Below, in pieces: positions 6,054-7,206 of a stretch of 7,206 nucleotides of DNA; within the stretch, counting starts at the first letter, position 1, and each line of letters begins with the position of its first letter. The stretch covers positions 1 to 7,206 of the forward strand of contig JAHISC010000061.1 of the NCBI GenBank assembly GCA_018818445.1, read 5' to 3'. The notes beneath the pieces are model-generated. The model saw only the letters and a program-made list of their open reading frames with translations, was not told the origin of the DNA and made no database searches. The stretch is from Patescibacteria group bacterium (GTDB lineage: Bacteria > Patescibacteriota > Patescibacteriia > UBA9934). The position numbers and the translations under genes were made by a program.

Positions 6054-6062
6054 ATTCTATCA
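6054..6062 (-). promoter_or_regulatory. Extended -10 of the PDZ-like gene, leaderless arrangement
   Basis: The minus strand reads TGATAGAAT: TG, one base, then TAGAAT (5 of 6 to TATAAT). Only 6 bases separate it from the ATG at 6047, so the predicted start site is the A of the start codon. No clear -35 is present, as often with extended -10 promoters. Confidence 0.5.
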
Positions 6063-6096
6063 GTAATGAAACAAAAAATCACCTCGAAATATATGT

Positions 6097-6112
6097 AAGA
6101 GGTCGCCTGCAA
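6097..6112 (+). repeat. 16-bp direct repeat, copy 1 (tRNA-Gly-like word)
   Basis: AAGAGGTCGCCTGCAA occurs here and at 6523-6538. Its first 11 bases equal the stretch of tRNA-Gly running from the end of the anticodon stem into the variable region and T stem, but on the opposite strand from the intact tRNA. Confidence 0.8.
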
Positions 6113-6113
6113 T

Positions 6114-6143
6114 GATACTTCGAGGCCTCACGGCCTCAGTATC
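6114..6143 (+). repeat. Hairpin at the left side of the palindromic element
   Basis: GATAC/GTATC (6114-6118 with 6139-6143) encloses GAGGCC/GGCCTC (6122-6127 with 6132-6137) around TCAC. A related word (CGAGGCCTTACGGCCTTG) lies on the other side of the element at about 6343-6360. Confidence 0.6.
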
Positions 6144-6190
6144 TTAGAACTCAAGCTTCGCTTGTCCGCTGTCGAGCTGCCACAATTATC

Positions 6191-6321
6191 GTCATCCCGG
6201 ACCTTGATCCCTGACTACCGCCTGCCTGCCCTGCCTACCGGCAGGCAGGCGGTAGGCAGGGCAGGCAGGCGGGATCCATCGTTTTTTATCCACGCTGGAT
6301 TCCGGCGTTCGCCGGAATGAC
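6191..6321. repeat. Nested palindromic intergenic element (MITE-like)
   Basis: The ends are GTCATCCCGG (6191-6200) and CCGGAATGAC (6312-6321), an inverted repeat with one mismatch. Inside is a perfect 22-bp inverted repeat (6218-6239 with 6251-6272), made of CCTGCC-type units, with an 11-base loop (6240-6250). It is flanked by GATCC/GGATC. A second palindrome, ATTCCGGCG/CGCCGGAAT (6299-6307 with 6310-6318), is at the right end. The ends resemble the widespread GTCATTCC...GGAAT class of bacterial intergenic repeats. No ORF is present. The 520-base stretch 6048-6568 holds only this and the other repeats listed. Confidence 0.8.
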
Positions 6322-6371
6322 AGCTTGTCGAAGCGGAACACTCGAGGCCTTACGGCCTTGGTTTGTTAGGG

Positions 6372-6423
6372 AACAAAAATGCTCCACCGAAGTGGAGTAT
6401 TTTTGGAGCGGCAGACCGGGTTC
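6372..6423. repeat. 52-bp direct repeat, copy 1 (terminator plus tRNA-Gly 3' end)
   Basis: Identical to 6537-6588, 165 bases downstream. It contains the tRNA-Gly terminator hairpin (6375-6404) and the last 20 bases of the tRNA including CCA. Identity stops abruptly at 6424, inside the T-loop sequence. Confidence 0.95.
6404..6423 (-). pseudogene. tRNA-Gly 3' fragment, interrupted in the T loop
   Basis: The minus strand reads GAACCCGGTCTGCCGCTCCA, exactly the 3' end of the intact tRNA-Gly at 6569-6643. The matching 5' T-stem word (CGAACCGGC on the plus strand) reappears only at 6501-6509, after 77 unrelated bases. No D arm or anticodon arm is found, so it cannot be a functional tRNA. Confidence 0.85.
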
Positions 6424-6500
6424 TGGCCTATGGCCAGATATCCGTCGCTCGCTCGGAAGTAGAAAGGTAAACTTTCTACTTCACTCACTCCCTAGGCTAT
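6424..6500. repeat. 77-bp palindrome-rich insert in the tRNA-Gly fragment
   Basis: It contains TCTGGCC/GGCCAGA around TAT (6422-6438, one base at each end in the repeat) and a perfect 11-bp stem GAAGTAGAAAG/CTTTCTACTTC (6456-6466 with 6472-6482) with a GTAAA loop. The stem is flanked by CGCTCGCTCG and ACTCACTCCC. There is no ORF. It looks like a small non-coding palindromic element sitting between two halves of a T-arm sequence. Confidence 0.7.
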
Positions 6501-6522
6501 CGAACCGGCAATAATTAATAGG

Positions 6523-6538
6523 AAGAGGTCGCCTGCAA
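6523..6538 (+). repeat. 16-bp direct repeat, copy 2; also half of a 13-bp inverted repeat
   Basis: Second copy of the word at 6097-6112. With two upstream bases, GGAAGAGGTCGCC (6521-6533) is the exact reverse complement of 6594-6606 inside tRNA-Gly. This places an inverted tRNA-derived word directly beyond the tRNA terminator. Confidence 0.8.
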
Positions 6539-6539
6539 C

Positions 6540-6569
6540 AAAAATGCTCCACCGAAGTGGAGTATTTTT
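6540..6569 (-). terminator. Terminator of tRNA-Gly(GCC), UUCG tetraloop
   Basis: On the minus strand, AAAAAT, one A-C mismatch and CTCCAC pair with GTGGAG and ATTTTT around a TTCG loop closed by C-G, the very stable C(UUCG)G tetraloop. The run of five T is part of the stem. The hairpin starts at the last base of the tRNA CCA. The outer arm pairs with the last A of CCA. It is the part of the 52-bp repeat at 6537-6588 that lies outside the tRNA. Confidence 0.85.
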
Positions 6570-6643
6570 GGAGCGGCAGACCGGGTTCGAACCGGCGACC
6601 TCTTCCTTGGCAAGGAAGCGTTCTACCACTGAACTACTGCCGC
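6569..6643 (-). tRNA. tRNA-Gly(GCC), with encoded CCA
   Basis: A 75-base tRNA: acceptor GCGGCAG with CTGCCGC, T73, CCA at 6571-6569; D arm TAGTTCAGTGGTAGAA; anticodon stem CTTCC/GGAAG around TTGCCAA, giving anticodon GCC at 6611-6609 (reads GGC/GGU). The T arm is GCCGG, TTCGAAC, CCGGT. Its 3' 20 bases are duplicated at 6404-6423. No good promoter is visible in the short space before the upstream palindromic element. Confidence 0.97.
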
Positions 6644-6656
6644 TTATTGCTCGCTG

Positions 6657-6762
6657 TGAATTTAGCGCATTGCTGTGTCAGATTCTTCCGCTCGTCCTCA
6701 CCGTACTTATCCAGTACGCCTCGGCCGTGCTCAGAATCTTCCTTACACTGCATCTAAATTCA
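6657..6762. repeat. Imperfect 106-bp palindromic element upstream of tRNA-Gly
   Basis: Nested inverted repeats share one centre: TGAATTTAG/CTAAATTCA (6657-6665 with 6754-6762), AGATTCT/AGAATCT (6680-6686 with 6733-6739) and GTACT/AGTAC (6703-6707 with 6713-6717) around TATCC. The spacers between the paired arms are of almost equal length (14 and 14; 16 and 15). No ORF is supported. It begins 14 bases from the tRNA 5' end and occupies most of the 265-base gap between two tRNA genes. Confidence 0.7.
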
Positions 6763-6869
6763 TACGCTCGCATAGATTTGCTAGATTTTCTACTCAAAAA
6801 TTCAGTCGAACGTGGAGAAATAGTAGCATTGCTCACAGGAAGCGTCAAGCCATAATTGTCTGGTTGCTC

Positions 6870-6898
6870 TTGAAAAAGTTGAGCTTTTCTGCTATAGT
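6870..6898 (+). promoter_or_regulatory. Promoter of tRNA-Leu(TAA)
   Basis: TTGAAA (6870-6875), a 17-base spacer, TATAGT (6893-6898), with TGC just before the -10. Both boxes match consensus at 5 of 6. The tRNA begins 10 bases after the -10. This is the best promoter in the window. Confidence 0.85.
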
Positions 6899-6908
6899 CC
6901 TTTCACCT

Positions 6909-6995
6909 GCCGCGGTGGTGGAACTGGTAGACACGAGGGACTTAAGATCCCTTTTCCGCAAGGAAGTGCGGGTTCGATTCCCGCCCGCGGTACCA
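6909..6995 (+). tRNA. tRNA-Leu(TAA), with encoded CCA
   Basis: An 87-base class II tRNA. The acceptor is GCCGCGG with CCGCGGT, A73, CCA at 6993-6995. The D arm contains AACTGGTAGACA. The anticodon stem AGGGA/TCCCT surrounds CTTAAGA, anticodon TAA at 6943-6945, reading UUA/UUG. A long variable arm (TTCCGCAAGGAA) and a GGTTCGATTCC T arm follow. It is the second leucine isoacceptor in the window and lies on the opposite strand from the first. Confidence 0.97.
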
Positions 6996-7033
6996 TCCCC
7001 TGTCGCTCATCTAGAGATGAGCTGTAGAGGATG
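6994..7033 (+). terminator. Long hairpin overlapping the tRNA-Leu(TAA) 3' end
   Basis: Arms of 18 bases (6994-7011 with 7016-7033) around TAGA pair with two mismatches and two G-U pairs. The inner 7 bp are GCTCATC/GATGAGC and the outer 5 bp CATCC/GGATG. It starts inside the CCA. The following TCCTTCG is a poor T tract, so it may be a weak terminator or a processing structure. Confidence 0.5.
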
Positions 7034-7115
7034 TCCTTCGAAGCTGTAGCAAAGTCAAACAAAAAAGTAGCTCCTAGTGAACCGTACCCCGTTTAGTGGA
7101 CACGAAAGAAAACAC

Positions 7116-7206
7116 CTATGAGGCGGTTAAAAGATGATTCCTGTACATGACAGGGGTCATCTTTTTTAGATCCCATTGAGGGCGTTCATGGTTGTAGTAT
7201 TCCATA
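7116..7206 (-). CDS. IS3-family transposase OrfB, C-terminal end (partial)
   Basis: Reading from the right edge, the minus strand encodes EYYNHERPQWDLKKMTPV, then MYRNHLLTAS and a TAG stop at 7118-7116. YYN-x-x-RPQ followed by L-K-x-M-TP-x-x-YR is the characteristic C-terminus of the DDE integrase (rve) domain of IS3-family OrfB transposases; the catalytic D, D and E lie upstream and are not in the window. The enzyme catalyses copy-out-paste-in transposition of the element. The stop lies about 38 bases inside the terminal repeat, as usual for these elements. A hairpin terminator reading in the other direction overlaps its coding end. Whether the full gene is intact cannot be seen. Confidence 0.85.
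   Translation of the reverse strand, partial: MEYYNHERPQWDLKKMTPVMYRNHLLTAS
7129..7167 (+). terminator. Terminator-like hairpin inside the IS end
   Basis: AAAAGATGA/TCATCTTTT (9 bp) encloses CCTGT/ACAGG with an ACATG loop, followed by T residues (7162-7167). It is oriented to stop plus-strand transcription entering the IS, for example from the tRNA-Leu(TAA) promoter, and it overlaps the transposase coding end on the other strand. Confidence 0.6.

Larger units (their letters stand above)
7078..7206 (-). mobile_element. IS3-family insertion sequence, right end (runs off the edge)
   Basis: The presumed terminal inverted repeat starts TGAACCGTACCCC at 7078 and continues GTTTAGTGGACAC. TG ends, a CCCC run and a GGACA segment resemble IS3-family (IS150-like) termini. 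The end of a transposase reading towards this terminus supports the call. The other end is outside the window, so target duplication cannot be checked. Confidence 0.75.

Noticed and set aside
6218..6272. Possible CRISPR-like or tandem repeat made of CCTGCC units
   Set aside because: The units form one inverted repeat, not regularly spaced direct repeats with unique spacers, and there are no cas genes.
6317..6514. 65-codon plus-strand frame through the tRNA-Gly fragment
   Set aside because: It is made of the duplicated terminator, tRNA fragment and palindromic insert; not protein-like.
6544..6855. 103-codon plus-strand open frame across the tRNA-Gly
   Set aside because: Its RQTGFEPATS-type start is the antisense translation of a tRNA, a well-known spurious protein; the rest crosses a palindromic repeat.
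6675..7049. 124-codon plus-strand open frame across tRNA-Leu(TAA)
   Set aside because: It contains the VVELVDTRDL and VRVRFPPA phrases produced by translating tRNA-Leu; no ribosome site and no protein-like composition.

Overview
The window looks like a chromosomal piece of an uncultured bacterium, most likely from the Patescibacteria (Candidate Phyla Radiation). This is inferred from the gene style: small secreted or membrane proteins of unknown function, a lamin-tail-domain surface protein, a DUF4153/DUF4173-type membrane protein, a 69-residue protein of a kind I associate with that group, and start codons that mostly lack Shine-Dalgarno sequences. The standard bacterial code fits: stops are TAA, TAG and TGA, and the long genes have no in-frame TGA.

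Layout. Positions 1-252 (minus) hold the N-terminus of an exported thrombospondin type 3 repeat protein that runs off the left edge. Next come a 182-residue protein with an EGTHRAS motif (385-933, minus), a 25-residue ORF with the window's only strong Shine-Dalgarno sequence (989-1066, minus), and tRNA-Leu(TAG) (1146-1230, minus). Divergent promoters at 1250-1316 separate these from a plus-strand block: a polytopic membrane protein (1325-3061), a 283-base gap with a duplicated 25-mer and hairpins, an exported and C-terminally anchored protein with two lamin-tail domains (3345-5402), and the 69-residue protein (5427-5636). A shared hairpin terminator separates the last from a convergent single-pass PDZ-like protein (5649-6047, minus).

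From 6048 to the right end there is no complete protein gene. The region is repeat-rich and built around tRNA genes: a nested palindromic element (6191-6321), a duplicated tRNA-Gly 3' end plus terminator whose T-loop is interrupted by a 77-base palindromic insert, the intact tRNA-Gly(GCC) (6569-6643, minus), a roughly 106-base imperfect palindrome just upstream of it, tRNA-Leu(TAA) with a near-consensus promoter (6909-6995, plus), and the end of an IS3-family insertion sequence (7078 to the edge).

No pathway links the protein genes; their common theme is the cell envelope (two exported proteins and two membrane proteins). The points most worth a second look are the 25-residue gene with its own terminator, promoters that predict leaderless mRNAs, and the tRNA-Gly repeat cluster, which resembles an attachment-site scar or a nest of small palindromic elements. 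I see no clear multi-gene novel system.
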